Source: Dokdonella immobilis (GTDB lineage Bacteria; Pseudomonadota; Gammaproteobacteria; Xanthomonadales; Rhodanobacteraceae). From it: a stretch of DNA of 64,000 nt. The DNA lies in assembly GCF_900115085.1 (NCBI RefSeq), contig NZ_FOVF01000018.1, positions 1 to 64,000 on the forward strand, read 5' to 3'. Under the pieces are notes generated by a model. It had not been told where the DNA came from. It did no database searches and saw only the letters and a list, made by a program, of their open reading frames with translations. Of the stretch, positions 6,341 to 16,425 are shown piece by piece (position 1 is the stretch's first letter; each line of letters starts with the position of its first letter). The position numbers were made by a program, and so were the translations under genes.

Positions 6341-7324
6341 ATGAGCTCTACGCCGCCCGACGAACCAGCGCGCCAGGCTGCCGACGTATTGCGCCGCGGC
6401 GGTCTCGTCGCCTTGCCGACGGAAACCGTCTACGGCCTGGCTGGCGACGCGCGCAATGCCGAGGCGGTGGCGAAGATATTCGCGGCCAAGGGCCGGCCGG
6501 TGGACCATCCGCTGATCGTGCACCTCGGTGACAAGGCGAAGCTGACCGAATGGGCGCGGGACATCCCGGATGCGGCCTGGCGCCTGGCCGAGGCGTTCTG
6601 GCCCGGTCCGCTCACCTTGGTCCTGCGCAAGGCGCCCGGGGTGCTCGATGCGGTCACCGGCGGCATGGACACGGTCGCGCTGCGCGTTCCGGGGCATCCG
6701 CTGGCATTGCGCGTGCTCGAATTGTTCGGCGGCGGCGTGGCCGCGCCCTCGGCCAACCGCTATGGCAGTGTCAGCCCGACCACGGCGGCGGATGTCCGCG
6801 AAGAGCTCGGCGATCGGGTCGATCTGATCCTCGATGGCGGCCCCTGCGATGTCGGTATCGAGTCGACCATCGTCGACCTTTCGGGCGAGGACATCTGCCT
6901 TCTGCGCCCGGGCCTGATCACGGCCGAGGACCTGCAGCGCGTCGCTGCCGAGCCGGTGACCAGCAGGCCAAAAGCCGGGGTTCGCAGTCCGGGATTGAAG
7001 GATTCGCACTACGCACCACGGGCGCGCGTGCTGCTGGCATCGATGGATGATGCGGACGGTGAAATCGAACGCTGGCGGGCGAGCGGGCACCGGGTCGGCC
7101 TGCTTTCGGCGCGTCGACCGGCTGCGCTTGCGCCATCGGTGCCGTGGCTGGACCTGGGCGAAGACGTGTTCGAGCAGGCCCGCGTGCTCTACCACCACCT
7201 GCGTGAGGCGGATCATCTGGGCCTCGAGGTTCTGGTTGCCGTGCCGCCGGTCGAGACCGGGCCCGGACGCGCGCTGTGCGACCGGCTGCGCCGGGCGGCC
7301 GGCCTTGGTTCGGGCGGGGCCTGA
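6341..7324 (+). CDS. L-threonylcarbamoyladenylate synthase (TsaC/Sua5 type)
   Basis: This 327-residue enzyme makes threonylcarbamoyl-AMP from threonine, bicarbonate and ATP, the first step of t6A37 modification in ANN-decoding tRNAs. The YrdC/Sua5 domain spans about residues 10-195 with LPTETVYGLAGDA, KGRPVDHPLIVH, the APSAN segment and GIESTIVDL. A C-terminal Sua5 domain follows (SPGLKDSHYAPRA onward), so it is the long Sua5 type and not the short TsaC. ATG 6341 is chosen because the longer upstream frame has no family resemblance. It is the first conserved housekeeping gene right of the accessory region. Confidence 0.9.
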   Translation: MSSTPPDEPARQAADVLRRGGLVALPTETVYGLAGDARNAEAVAKIFAAKGRPVDHPLIVHLGDKAKLTEWARDIPDAAWRLAEAFWPGPLTLVLRKAPGVLDAVTGGMDTVALRVPGHPLALRVLELFGGGVAAPSANRYGSVSPTTAADVREELGDRVDLILDGGPCDVGIESTIVDLSGEDICLLRPGLITAEDLQRVAAEPVTSRPKAGVRSPGLKDSHYAPRARVLLASMDDADGEIERWRASGHRVGLLSARRPAALAPSVPWLDLGEDVFEQARVLYHHLREADHLGLEVLVAVPPVETGPGRALCDRLRRAAGLGSGGA

Positions 7325-7536
7325 GCGATCGAAGGTTTCGGTCACGCCTGTTCGGGCCGATAATGGCCAGGCCGCGATGACGGTTTTTCGCTGCCGGACT
7401 GGCGCGAGACACGCCAACGGGGTCCATCGCCACCGCGCTTCCTGCTTTGAGGATCCCGCATGCCGCTTCATCCTGAGCGTCCACAAACATCGGCAAACCA
7501 CCGGGCCGAGCCACGCCGCAGCGGGGTCTCGCGCGC

Positions 7537-8598
7537 ATGAACACGGATCGTCTCGACATCACCCGTCCGGACGACTGGCACCTGCACCTGCGCGACGGCG
7601 CCGCGCTGGCGTCAGTGGTCGGTCACAGCGCGCGCCGCTTCGCCCGCGCCATCGTCATGCCAAACCTGAAGCCGCCGGTGACCACGGTGGCCCAGGCCGA
7701 AGCCTACCGGCAGCGCATTCTGGACTGCCTGCCTGCTGGCCGGCATTTCGAACCGCTGATGACCCTGTACCTGACCGAGGCGACGCCGATCGAGGAAATC
7801 GCGCGGGCGAAGGCCAGTGGCCGCGTCTTTGCGGTCAAGTACTACCCGGCCGGTGCGACGACCAATTCGCAGGATGGCGTGCGCGACCTGGCGAAGGTCT
7901 ACCCGGTCATCGAGGCGATGCAGCAGCATGAGGTTCCGCTCCTGCTGCATGGCGAAGTGACCGACCCCGCGGTCGACATTTTCGACCGCGAGCGCGTCTT
8001 CATCGAGCGCCACCTGCTGCCCTTGCGTGAGCGGTTCCCGGGACTGCGCATGGTGCTCGAACATATCACCACGCGTGACGCGGTCGATTTCGTCAGACAG
8101 GGCGGGGCCGGGGTGGCGGCCACGATCACCGCCCATCACCTGCTGCTCAATCGCAACGCGCTGTTCGAGGGCGGCGTCAATCCGCACCATTACTGCGCGC
8201 CGATCCTCAAGCGCGAGGTCCACCGCACGGCCTTGCTCGAGGCGGCCACCAGCGGCAATCCACGCTTCTTCCTTGGCACCGACAGCGCGCCGCACGTGCG
8301 CGAGTCGAAGGAGAACGCCTGCGGTTGCGCGGGCGTCTATACCGCCCACGCCGCCATCGAGCTCTATGCCGAGGCCTTCGACCAGGTCGGCCGGCTCGAC
8401 CGACTCGAAGCCTTTGCCAGCTTTCACGGCGCGGATTTCTACCGCCTCCCCCGCAACACGGAGCGCCTCGTGCTCGAGCGTAGGGCCTGGACCGTACCGG
8501 CGGCCTACCCGCTGGCCGCCAGCACCTGCGTGCCGATGCGCGCCGGCAAGTCGATCGCCTGGTCGATCGTCGACGGCGAGGAGGCCTCGTCCGCCTGA
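7537..8598 (+). CDS. pyrC: Dihydroorotase (type II, homodimeric)
   Basis: This 353-residue amidohydrolase converts N-carbamoyl-aspartate to dihydroorotate in pyrimidine synthesis. The metal-binding DWHLHLRDG lies at residues 12-20. The carboxylated lysine is in [11 protein letters not shown] near 102. Metal histidines are in LLLHGEV and LEHITT, and the catalytic aspartate is in GTDSAPH near 250. Length and motifs match E. coli-type PyrC. ATG 7537 begins [13 protein letters not shown]. The 212-bp upstream gap shows no convincing PyrR-type or attenuator structure. Confidence 0.95.
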   Translation: MNTDRLDITRPDDWHLHLRDGAALASVVGHSARRFARAIVMPNLKPPVTTVAQAEAYRQRILDCLPAGRHFEPLMTLYLTEATPIEEIARAKASGRVFAVKYYPAGATTNSQDGVRDLAKVYPVIEAMQQHEVPLLLHGEVTDPAVDIFDRERVFIERHLLPLRERFPGLRMVLEHITTRDAVDFVRQGGAGVAATITAHHLLLNRNALFEGGVNPHHYCAPILKREVHRTALLEAATSGNPRFFLGTDSAPHVRESKENACGCAGVYTAHAAIELYAEAFDQVGRLDRLEAFASFHGADFYRLPRNTERLVLERRAWTVPAAYPLAASTCVPMRAGKSIAWSIVDGEEASSA

Positions 8599-8886
8599 GC
8601 GCGGCTGGCGGGAAGGCGAACGCAATCCTCCAGCCCTGGTCGGGTCCGGAACGGATTCCGGCCGACTCTGCGATGACAGTCTGGCAAAACACGGGCGGAC
8701 CCAGGTCCCGCTGTCATGCGGGCCGTCAAAAAAAAAGGGGATCCAGGCATCTCCTGGATGACGGTTCGGTCGCCGTGATGCCGTTCAAACGACAGATGCC
8801 TGCGTCACCCGCTCGTTCGCGCTGGCATAGTTTCCGAAAGGAACGGAGAATCCAGCCGTATTCCGCTCCGAACCGCCTATCACGCC
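8599..8886. repeat. Decayed palindromic intergenic repeat with an A9 tract
   Basis: The gap contains nine consecutive A (8728-8736) and ATCCAGG (8741-8747) paired with CCTGGAT (8753-8759), followed by GACGG. It resembles the GGATCC..GGATGACGG-type dispersed palindromes common between genes of high-GC gammaproteobacteria. A similar, more degenerate stretch lies at 10040-10133. No gene is visible in it. Confidence 0.4.
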
Positions 8887-9354
8887 ATGCTCGATTCGCT
8901 GACCGACATTGGGGACGTGGCGCATGCCATCCAGCTTGCACTGGCGCCCGTCTTCCTGCTGACAGGCATTGGCGCGCTGCTCAATGTCATGGCGGGTCGC
9001 CTGGCCCGCATCATCGATCGCGGTCGCCAGCTGTCCGAACACCCGATCTCCTCGGATCTGCAGGCGGATGAATCGCTGATGGTCGAACTGCGCAGCCTCG
9101 AGCGTCGACGCCACCTGACCAGCTTCGCCATCACCGCCTCGACCCTGTCGGCATTGCTCGTTTGCCTGGTGGTGGCGACCCTTTTTCTGGAGGCCCTGAT
9201 CCGGGTCGAACTGCGATGGCTGGTCGGCTCCCTGTTTACCGGGTCGGCAGGGGCGCTGGTGGTGGGCCTGACCTATTTCCTGCGCGAGGTCCACCTTGCC
9301 ATGCGCACGGTGCGCATCCCGGCCTCGGTCAAGCGGCAACGCCGGTCCGGGTAA
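8887..9354 (+). CDS. DUF2721 family membrane protein
   Basis: This 155-residue protein has an N-terminal membrane segment (IQLALAPVFLLTGIGALLNVMA), a charged loop with RLARIIDRGRQL and LRSLERRRHLTSFAI, and two later hydrophobic stretches (LSALLVCLVVATLFLEAL and LVGSLFTGSAGALVVGLTYF). This layout and the RIIDR and RR segments are characteristic of DUF2721 inner-membrane proteins of unknown function. ATG 8887 begins MLDSLTDIGDVAHAIQ. Confidence 0.85.
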   Translation: MLDSLTDIGDVAHAIQLALAPVFLLTGIGALLNVMAGRLARIIDRGRQLSEHPISSDLQADESLMVELRSLERRRHLTSFAITASTLSALLVCLVVATLFLEALIRVELRWLVGSLFTGSAGALVVGLTYFLREVHLAMRTVRIPASVKRQRRSG

Positions 9355-9507
9355 CGCGACCGTCGCTGTCGTGCAGAAGCCCGTTGTCCTTGACGGCGAG
9401 GCGTCGCAATCGTAATGCTGCGCTCAAGGATCATGCCGGGCCGGGCACGATGACCTCGTTAGGCACTCGCGCCGGCGGCGGCCCCCGCCTCAGCCTGGAG
9501 ATGACCA

Positions 9508-9954
9508 GTGTCCAGCAATACCGTACGACTCCATCGCGTACTGCGAGCCGCTCCCGAGAAGATCTACCGGGCCTTCCTCAACGCCGAGGCCACCGCGAAA
9601 TGGTTGCCGCCGTATGGATTCACTTGCAAGGTCGAACAGCTCGATGCCCGGGTCGGCGGCCGCTTTCGCATGCAGTTCATCAATTTCACGAGCGGCAATG
9701 GGCACGCCTTTGGCGGTGAATACCGCGAGCTCGTGCCGAATGAGCGCATCCGCTATTCGGACGTCTTCGACGACCCGAACATGCCCGGCGAGATGGAGAC
9801 AACGGTCAGCCTCGTGGCTGTTTCCTGCGGTACCGAGATCAGCATCGTCCAGTCCGGCATTCCGGCAATGATTCCGGTCGAGATGTGCTACCTGGGCTGG
9901 CAGGAATCGCTGGCCCAGCTCGCGACCCTGGTCGAGCCCGTCATTCCGGACTGA
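9508..9954 (+). CDS. SRPBCC / AHSA1-like START-fold protein
   Basis: This 148-residue protein starts at GTG 9508 with GGAG eight bases upstream. The N-terminal VLRAAPEKIYRAFLNAEATA, KWLPPYGFTC and GGRFRMQF, then EYRELVPNERIRYSDVFDD, are typical of the Activator-of-Hsp90-ATPase-homologue branch of the SRPBCC ligand-binding superfamily. The C-terminal GWQESLAQLATLVEP closes the helix-grip fold. The bound ligand is unknown; these proteins are cytoplasmic and often stress-associated. Confidence 0.85.
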   Translation: MSSNTVRLHRVLRAAPEKIYRAFLNAEATAKWLPPYGFTCKVEQLDARVGGRFRMQFINFTSGNGHAFGGEYRELVPNERIRYSDVFDDPNMPGEMETTVSLVAVSCGTEISIVQSGIPAMIPVEMCYLGWQESLAQLATLVEPVIPD

Positions 9955-10318
9955 GTCCATGCACGGCGAAGGAGTAGGGGACTCGGTCACCGGTTCCCCG
10001 GGGAAACAGGACGAGGGCGAACGGCACCGACTTCAGGCCCGTCATCCACGCGAAGATGGGGATCCGGCGATTTGGAAGCCTCCAGAAGCGCCCAAGTCAC
10101 TCGATTCCTGCCTTCGCAGGGAGGACGAGAAATGAGACTTTGTGCCGAGGCCAGTGCCATCCTCGACGGATGCATTCTTCCGGGGCCGGGAGCTGCTGCC
10201 GTATCGTGATGCAACTGCAGAATGCCTCCGTCGCGCCTTTTTCCGGGCGACTTGGGTGGTTTGCTTGAATGGGCTACGCTGCTGCCTGGCTTGTGCAACA
10301 CGGGGAGCGGCTGCCGAC
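9955..10318. repeat. Intergenic gap with a degenerate palindromic repeat
   Basis: Around 10040-10133, GTCATCCACGCGAAGATGG and, inverted, CCTGCCTTCGCAGGGAGGAC, bracketed by GATCCGGCGA and GTCACTCGATT, look like a decayed copy of the GTCATTCCCGCGAAAGCGGG-type dispersed palindrome. The remainder shows no gene with family resemblance; the open frame running into the downstream DUF924 gene has unconvincing protein sequence before 10319. Confidence 0.35.
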
Positions 10319-10861
10319 ATGACGACGCCCGAAACTGTCGTCCGCTTCTGGTTCGAGGAGATCACGCCGGCGCAGCACTGGAAGGTGGATGCCGATTTCG
10401 ATGCGCAGATCCGCGATCGATTTGCCGATCTGCATGCCCAGGCGAACCGCTGCGAACTGTACGAATGGCGAAGCACGCCGCAGGGTCGGCTGGCCGAAAT
10501 CATTGTGCTCGACCAGTTCTCGCGCAACATGTATCGCGGCCAGGCGCGTTCGTTCGCAAGCGATCCGTTGGCCCTCGCCCTGGCCCAGGAGTCGGTCGCG
10601 GCAGGTGCCGATGAGACCCTTTCGCAGGAAGGGCGGAGCTTCCTCTACATGCCGTACATGCACAGCGAATCGGCGCGGATCCATGCTTTCGCCGAGCCGC
10701 TGTTCCGGACCGCTACCAGCGAAAACACCCACGACTTCGCGCTCAGGCACAAGGCCATCATTGATCGCTTCGGCCGCTATCCGCATCGCAACGCGATTCT
10801 GGGACGCACATCGACCCGGGACGAACTGGCATTCCTGGAACAACCAGGTTCCCGGTTCTAG
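10319..10861 (+). CDS. DUF924 family protein
   Basis: This 180-residue protein starts MTTPETVVRFWFEEITPAQH and contains IVLDQFSRNMYRGQARSFA, FLYMPYMHSES and HKAIIDRFGRYPHRNAILGR, all diagnostic of DUF924, a TPR-like alpha-helical family of unknown function. ATG 10319 follows GGGGAG. The stop codon TAG at 10859-10861 is made by the CTAG end of the 167-bp repeat element at 10858, so the element's insertion or boundary defines the C-terminus FLEQPGSRF. Confidence 0.9.
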   Translation: MTTPETVVRFWFEEITPAQHWKVDADFDAQIRDRFADLHAQANRCELYEWRSTPQGRLAEIIVLDQFSRNMYRGQARSFASDPLALALAQESVAAGADETLSQEGRSFLYMPYMHSESARIHAFAEPLFRTATSENTHDFALRHKAIIDRFGRYPHRNAILGRTSTRDELAFLEQPGSRF

Positions 10862-11024
10862 CCCGGATTATTCGTGAATTCGCGCGATGATCGCGCAGGA
10901 CCCTGGATTCAGGCGGTTTTTCGCGACTGAGGGGATAGCGGGTCCTATCGCCGAATGAGCGAAAAGCCGCGTGGATTCAAGGGACAAGCGAGGGCGCGTG
11001 AAATTCATGAATGATCCGGGCTAG
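10858..11024 (+). repeat. 167-bp palindromic MITE/REP-like element, copy A
   Basis: The element begins CTAGCCCGGATTATTCGTGA and ends TTCATGAATGATCCGGGCTAG, so its ends are inverted repeats starting with CTAG. The two halves are imperfectly complementary over about 75 bases, so the whole could fold into one long hairpin, with local perfect palindromes such as GCGCGATGATCGCGC. An inverted copy of exactly the same length lies at 49695-49861 with about four base differences. It has no coding capacity and is probably mobilised in trans or amplified as a REP-like sequence. Confidence 0.85.
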
Positions 11025-11142
11025 GCACGCCATGATCATGACGTCCGCGCGGCATCGGATTCGCAGGCCAGACCGTTCCAGCCGCGGGCCGGGACGATCC
11101 GGTTGAGGGTTGATCCTTTTGGCACAGTGCAGGACGGCTTGA

Positions 11143-11568
11143 ATGATCCATATCCGGGAAATCGATCATCTGGTGCTGCGCATCGGCGATCTCGAGGCGA
11201 TGCTGCATTTCTACTGCGGCGCGCTCGGCTGCGCGGTCGAACGCCGCCGCGACGACCTCGGCCTGATCCAGTTGCGCGCGGGACGCAGCCTGATCGACCT
11301 CGTGCCGATCGACGGCCCGCTCGGTCGCGAGGGCGGTGCAGCCGCGCAGGCGCAAGGGCGCAATCTCGATCATTTCTGCCTGCGGGTCGAACCGTTCGAC
11401 GAAGCGGCGATCCGGGCACAATTGCACGCAGCCGGTGTCGAGGCCGGCGCCGTCGAATCGCGCTACGGGGCCGAGGGCTTTGGACCCTCCTTGTATGTCA
11501 CCGATCCGGAGGGCAATGTGGTCGAGCTCAAGGGCCCGCCGGACGACTACGACAAGGAGACACGATGA
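11143..11568 (+). CDS. VOC family (glyoxalase/bleomycin-resistance-like) protein
   Basis: This 141-residue vicinal-oxygen-chelate protein has two beta-alpha-beta-beta-beta halves: IREIDHLVLRIGDLEAMLHF with a metal-type His7, and LDHFCLRVEPFDEAAIRAQL with a second His. The near-terminal VTDPEGNVVELKGP carries the conserved metal-binding Glu. Small size and motifs match single-domain VOC enzymes such as lactoylglutathione-lyase-like or fosfomycin-resistance-like proteins; the substrate is not predictable. The TGA stop overlaps the ATG of the DUF427 gene (ATGA), so the two are translationally coupled. Confidence 0.85.
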   Translation: MIHIREIDHLVLRIGDLEAMLHFYCGALGCAVERRRDDLGLIQLRAGRSLIDLVPIDGPLGREGGAAAQAQGRNLDHFCLRVEPFDEAAIRAQLHAAGVEAGAVESRYGAEGFGPSLYVTDPEGNVVELKGPPDDYDKETR

Positions 11569-11846
11569 AGGCGATCTGGAATGGCCGCGTACTGGCCGAA
11601 AGCGACGACACGGTGGTGGTCGAGAACAACCACTACTTTCCGGCCATGTCGTTGAACCGGGAATTCTTCAGGGAGAGCGATACGCGAACGCGCTGCCCGT
11701 GGAAGGGCGAAGCGCACTACTACTCGATTGTCGTCGACGGCAAGGAAAACCGCGACGCGGCCTGGTACTACCCGTCGGCCAGCGAGAAGGCAAGAAGCAT
11801 CGAGGGTCGCGTGGCGTTCTGGAAGGGCGTGTCGGTCGCGCCATGA
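11565..11846 (+). CDS. DUF427 family protein
   Basis: This 93-residue protein begins MKAIWNGRVLAESDDTVVVE. It contains YFPAMSLN, the family signature RCPWKGEAHYYS, and AAWYYPSASEKARSIEGRVA, all diagnostic of DUF427, a small beta-tent protein family of unknown function. It starts inside the stop codon of the VOC gene and is followed 45 bp later by an oxidoreductase gene, so the three probably form an operon handling small electrophilic or quinone-like compounds (inference). Confidence 0.9.
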   Translation: MKAIWNGRVLAESDDTVVVENNHYFPAMSLNREFFRESDTRTRCPWKGEAHYYSIVVDGKENRDAAWYYPSASEKARSIEGRVAFWKGVSVAP

Positions 11847-11891
11847 GGGCATCGAACGACCGCTGCGAACGCGCGCCTGGATACGCCTGAG

Positions 11892-12908
11892 ATGCGGCGG
11901 CTTGAGCTCGTTGCCTATGGCGACATCGCGAGTTCGGTACGCATGGCCGACGTCCCCGTGCCCAGCGTCGCCGACGACCAAGTCCTGATTCGCGTCGAAG
12001 CCGCTTCGATCAACCCGATCGATATCAAGTTCATCAATGGCCACCTGCGTCGCATCATGACGCCCCGCTTGCCTGCCGCGATCGGCTTCGATGCCTGCGG
12101 CATCATCGAGGACGCCGGCGCGGCTGTGCGGGGCCTTGTCCCCGGCGATCGCGTATTCGTGCGCGCGCCACGGCAGAAGATGGGTAGTTTTGCCGAGTAT
12201 CTGGCCGTATCGGCGCGCTTCGTCGCGCGTGCGCCCGAGACTCTCTCGGCGACACAGGCGGCATCGATCCCGCTGGTCGCCCTGACCACAGTGCAGGCAC
12301 TGGAGGATCGGGCCAGGGCCCGAGCCGGCCAGCACATCCTCATTCACGCCGGTTCCGGCGGTCTCGGTTCGTTCGCCGTGCAGTACGCCAAAAACGTGCT
12401 CGGCCTGGTCGTGACCACCACCGCCAGCAGCCGCAACAGCGAATGGGTGGCCAAGCTCGGTGCCGACACCGTGATCGAATACGACCGCGAGGACTATCGT
12501 CGGCGTGATCTCCGCTACGACATCGTCTTCGATACCCTCGGAGGCGCGACGACCCGCGAGTCGTTCGCACTGCTGCGCCCTGGCGGCTGCGTTGTCAGCG
12601 TGGCCGGGCCACCCGATTGGCAGTTTGCGCACCAGATCGACGCCGGTTGGCTGAAGGCAGTGCTGTTGCATGGCGTGGCCCTGCCGATGCAATGGCGTGC
12701 GCGACGCCACGGCGCGCGCTATTACCGATTCCTGACCGAATCCGATGGCGAGCAGCTGGCAGGCGTTGCCGCAGTGCTCGAATCCGGAAGCGTTCGCCCG
12801 ATCATCGACTCTGTGTTCACGTTCGAGCAGTCGGTCGCCGCACTGGAATACCAGGCAAGGGGCCACGCCAGGGGCAAGGTGGTCATCGAAATGAACCCGC
12901 CGGCCTGA
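11892..12908 (+). CDS. NAD(P)-dependent MDR oxidoreductase, quinone-oxidoreductase-like
   Basis: This 338-residue zinc-free medium-chain dehydrogenase/reductase has an N-terminal GroES-like domain (SINPIDIKFINGHLR, FDACGIIEDAG, GDRVFVRA). A Rossmann domain follows with HAGSGGLGSFAVQYAK as the nucleotide-binding loop near 150-165, and VVFDTLGG-type segment DIVFDTLGGATT. The C-terminal GHARGKVVIEM is typical of the family. The cysteine zinc ligands of alcohol dehydrogenases are absent, pointing to a quinone- or enone-reductase role. It lies downstream of the VOC and DUF427 genes. Confidence 0.85.
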   Translation: MRRLELVAYGDIASSVRMADVPVPSVADDQVLIRVEAASINPIDIKFINGHLRRIMTPRLPAAIGFDACGIIEDAGAAVRGLVPGDRVFVRAPRQKMGSFAEYLAVSARFVARAPETLSATQAASIPLVALTTVQALEDRARARAGQHILIHAGSGGLGSFAVQYAKNVLGLVVTTTASSRNSEWVAKLGADTVIEYDREDYRRRDLRYDIVFDTLGGATTRESFALLRPGGCVVSVAGPPDWQFAHQIDAGWLKAVLLHGVALPMQWRARRHGARYYRFLTESDGEQLAGVAAVLESGSVRPIIDSVFTFEQSVAALEYQARGHARGKVVIEMNPPA

Positions 12909-13023
12909 GCCCGACGAAGCGGCCTGCGACGGTCATGCAATCCGGATCGCCCGCAGGCTTTCGCGGACCGCCCGCCGGGCGCTAGTCTGGCCGTTGCCGT
13001 CGGGTGATTGAAGGAGTCGGATC

Positions 13024-13521
13024 GTGCAAGGCAATGAGCCCTATCCCGTCGAAGGTGGTTGCGATTGCGGCGCGGTGCGCTACCGCTTGTTGAGCGCGCC
13101 GTTGTTCGTGCATTGCTGCCACTGCCGCTGGTGCCAGCGCGAGAGCGGATCGGCGTTTGCGCTGAACGCGATGATCGAGGCCGGGCGCGTCGATTTGATC
13201 GCTGGCGAGCCCGACCTGGTCGAGACCCCATCGGCCAGTGGCAGGGGCCAGCGCATCGCGCGCTGTCCAACCTGTCGCATTGCGTTGTGGAGCCACTATG
13301 CCGGGGCCGGTGAGACGATCTGCTTCGTCCGCGTCGGCAGTCTCGACGAACCGGATCGCCTGCCGCCCGATATCCATATCTTCACCGAGTCGAGGCAACC
13401 CTGGGTGGTCCTGGCCGCGGACAAACCCGTTTGTGCGGGCTATTACGATCGCAAGCAGCACTGGCCGCAGGAAAGCCTCGACCGCCTGGCCGAACTGCGT
13501 GCACGATCCACTTCCCCCTGA
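13024..13521 (+). CDS. GFA / CENP-V domain protein
   Basis: This 165-residue protein starts at GTG 13024 with AGGAG eight bases upstream. Zinc-binding cysteines are in GGCDCGAVRY, HCCHCRWCQRESGSAF and RCPTCRIALWSHY, the three clusters of the glutathione-dependent formaldehyde-activating (GFA) fold. The FTESRQPWVVLAADKPV segment is also typical. Classical Gfa binds glutathione and formaldehyde, but most members are uncharacterised zinc proteins, so substrate use is not assigned. Confidence 0.85.
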   Translation: MQGNEPYPVEGGCDCGAVRYRLLSAPLFVHCCHCRWCQRESGSAFALNAMIEAGRVDLIAGEPDLVETPSASGRGQRIARCPTCRIALWSHYAGAGETICFVRVGSLDEPDRLPPDIHIFTESRQPWVVLAADKPVCAGYYDRKQHWPQESLDRLAELRARSTSP

Positions 13522-13628
13522 AGTCCGCGCTTGCGATGCAGACAACGCGTTTTGCGATCGCATCGCCCTGACTTCGCCGCGCTACGCGCCAACCAATGAT
13601 CCCACCCGAGAATGAAGGAGAACCGACC

Positions 13629-14018
13629 TTGCAAACTATCAACCTGACTGAAGAAGGTGCGGATCGCGGTCGAGTAGCGAGCGCCTCGATAACCAATGCG
13701 ATGGTGACCACGGCGCTCGAACTTCCTGGCTATCGAGTCGTGCGCAGCCTCGGCGTCGTGCGCGGACTGACCGTGCGCTCGCGCTCGGTGGTCGGCAATT
13801 TCATCGGTGGCCTGCACACCCTGTTCGGCGGCAACATCACGGTCTACACGACACTGTGCGAACAGACCCGGGCCGAGACCTACCAGCTCATGCTGCGTCA
13901 GGCTCGCATGCTCGGCGCGAATGCGGTGATCGGCATGCGTTACGAAGCGACCGAGCTGATGCCCGGCCTGGCCGAGGTGCTCTGTTATGGCACTGCGGTG
14001 TTGGTCGAATCCGGCTAG
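13629..14018 (+). CDS. YbjQ family (UPF0145) protein
   Basis: This roughly 129-residue protein has the core LPGYRVVRSLGVVRGLTVRS, then RAETYQLMLRQARMLGANAV and GMRYEA, and ends EVLCYGTAVLVE, the hallmark of YbjQ/UPF0145 pentameric proteins. These have been proposed to bind metals, but the function is unsettled. I chose TTG 13629 because GGAG precedes it at normal spacing; an in-frame ATG at 13596 would add 11 residues that do not resemble the family. Confidence 0.8.
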   Translation: MQTINLTEEGADRGRVASASITNAMVTTALELPGYRVVRSLGVVRGLTVRSRSVVGNFIGGLHTLFGGNITVYTTLCEQTRAETYQLMLRQARMLGANAVIGMRYEATELMPGLAEVLCYGTAVLVESG

Positions 14019-14409
14019 GATCACCGCGGCCTGCTGTCGGTGTGCGCTGTCTGGCAGGTTTCACGATGTCGGCTCAGGTCTCCCGGCTCGATCCGCGTGC
14101 GCCTGGAAGCGACAGGGGCCGCTGACGCTGACGCGGCAAACCGTCTTGGGCTGAGCCGCGAGATCCAATGCCGGCGACTGCTTCTTCGCCCAAGGGTTCG
14201 AACAACCCTGTCTCTCACGACCGACGCGGATCGTATCGGTCCAGGTGGTCTGTCATTGCCACGGGTCGGGATTTCGCTCGCGGCGCTGTGGATAGCGCGG
14301 TGCGGCCCGCCCGATCCGGACAATCATTTGGCTTGCCGCACGACGATGGCCTCGGCAAGATGGCTGGTGGATGCTGAAAGGCAATGGCTACCTGTACCTG
14401 GAGACGGCC
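14019..14409. other. Gap before the DUF4287/DUF5655 gene, nothing recognised
   Basis: About 390 bases contain only open frames without family resemblance. The hairpin AGGGTT-CGAAC-AACCCT (around 14193-14209) is visible but has no T-run. No RNA gene or clear promoter was identified. Confidence 0.3.
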
Positions 14410-14982
14410 GTGACCGACCTCGAAGAGGCCCGCGCGACGCAACTGGCGAACATCGAGAAGCGCACTGGCAAGGGTTTGGCCGAACTCGTCGCGCTGCTCG
14501 ACACCAGCGGCGCGGTCAAGTTCGGCGAGCGGCGGGACTACCTGAAGCGCGAGCTCGGCATGGGCCATGGGGATGCCAACGCGGTGGTCGCCTATGCCGC
14601 GGAGAGTTCCGCCGGCACGCCATCCGCGGCCACGACCGGCGTGTCGGCCGCGATCGATGCCATGTATTCGGGCAAGAAGGCCCACTTGCGTCCGCTGCAT
14701 GACGCGCTGGTTGCTCAGATCGACGCCTTCGGCGAATACGAGATCGCGCCAAAGAAGGGTTACGTCAGCCTGCGGCGCACCAAGCAGTTCGCCATGATCG
14801 GCCCGACAACGCAAAGCCGCGTCGATGTCGGCTTGAACATGAAGGGCGTGCCGGCGACGGCGCGCCTGGCCATCGAGGCGCCCGGCAAGATGTGCAATTA
14901 CAAGGTCGCCTTGTCGAATCCGGATGAGGTCGATGCAGAACTGGTCGGCTGGATCCGCCGCGCCTACGACAGTGCCGGCTGA
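14410..14982 (+). CDS. DUF4287 and DUF5655 domain protein
   Basis: The product is about 190 residues from GTG 14410; ATG 14371 in frame would add 13. The N-terminal ATQLANIEKRTGKGLAELVA, KFGERRDYLKRELGMGHGDA is the DUF4287 domain. The C-terminal LRPLHDALVAQIDAFGEYEI, KKGYVSLRRTKQFAMIGP and TKQF-type core form the DUF5655 domain, which is often compared to DNA- or transport-associated small domains but has no proven role. Both domains occur together in many soil bacteria. The protein is cytoplasmic. Confidence 0.8.
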   Translation: MTDLEEARATQLANIEKRTGKGLAELVALLDTSGAVKFGERRDYLKRELGMGHGDANAVVAYAAESSAGTPSAATTGVSAAIDAMYSGKKAHLRPLHDALVAQIDAFGEYEIAPKKGYVSLRRTKQFAMIGPTTQSRVDVGLNMKGVPATARLAIEAPGKMCNYKVALSNPDEVDAELVGWIRRAYDSAG

Positions 14983-15027
14983 CCCTGGTTTCAGCCTCTA
15001 CAGGCTTTCCGACCGCAAGGAACGTGC

Positions 15028-15294
15028 ATGAATGACCAGAAACTGCTGGATGTGCTGACCGAAATCCGCGATGCCCAGATCCGGTTCAACGAGGATTACC
15101 GGCGCATCGCCGGCGAGGCAGCGGCCATCCAGAAGCAATCATTCGAGCTGCAGCAGGGAGCGGTCGCCCAGCAGAAGATCGCGGTCGAGGCGCAGGCCCG
15201 CCACCTGCGACTGTATCGGCGCGTGCTGGCGGTCTGTGCGGTCATCGTGCTGGCTGGCGTAGCGGCGCTCGTTGCGCTGACCACGCTGTACTGA
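15028..15294 (+). CDS. Small coiled-coil protein with a C-terminal membrane anchor
   Basis: This 88-residue protein has a long polar, alanine/glutamine-rich helix at residues 1-60 (LLDVLTEIRDAQIRFNEDY, QKQSFELQQGAVAQQ, a probable coiled coil). It ends with a single hydrophobic segment, VLAVCAVIVLAGVAALVAL. It would be a tail-anchored inner-membrane protein of unknown function. GGAAC precedes ATG 15028. It converges with the threonine aldolase gene 25 bp away. Confidence 0.6.
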   Translation: MNDQKLLDVLTEIRDAQIRFNEDYRRIAGEAAAIQKQSFELQQGAVAQQKIAVEAQARHLRLYRRVLAVCAVIVLAGVAALVALTTLY

Positions 15295-15319
15295 ACCCAG
15301 GCCCCGGCTGAGCCGGACC

Positions 15320-16333
<1,014 letters not shown>

Positions 16334-16425
16334 TGCAGGTCGCCAGGTTCGATCGGAAGGCTGCATGGTAGCGTGAGTCCGGCGAGGTTCAGCAGAACAG
16401 GGTTCCGGTCGGCTAAAATGCCGCG

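Noticed and set aside
8728-8759. A9 tract next to a hairpin as a terminator
   Set aside because: On the only strand where it would work (minus) no gene ends nearby; it looks like a decayed dispersed palindrome.
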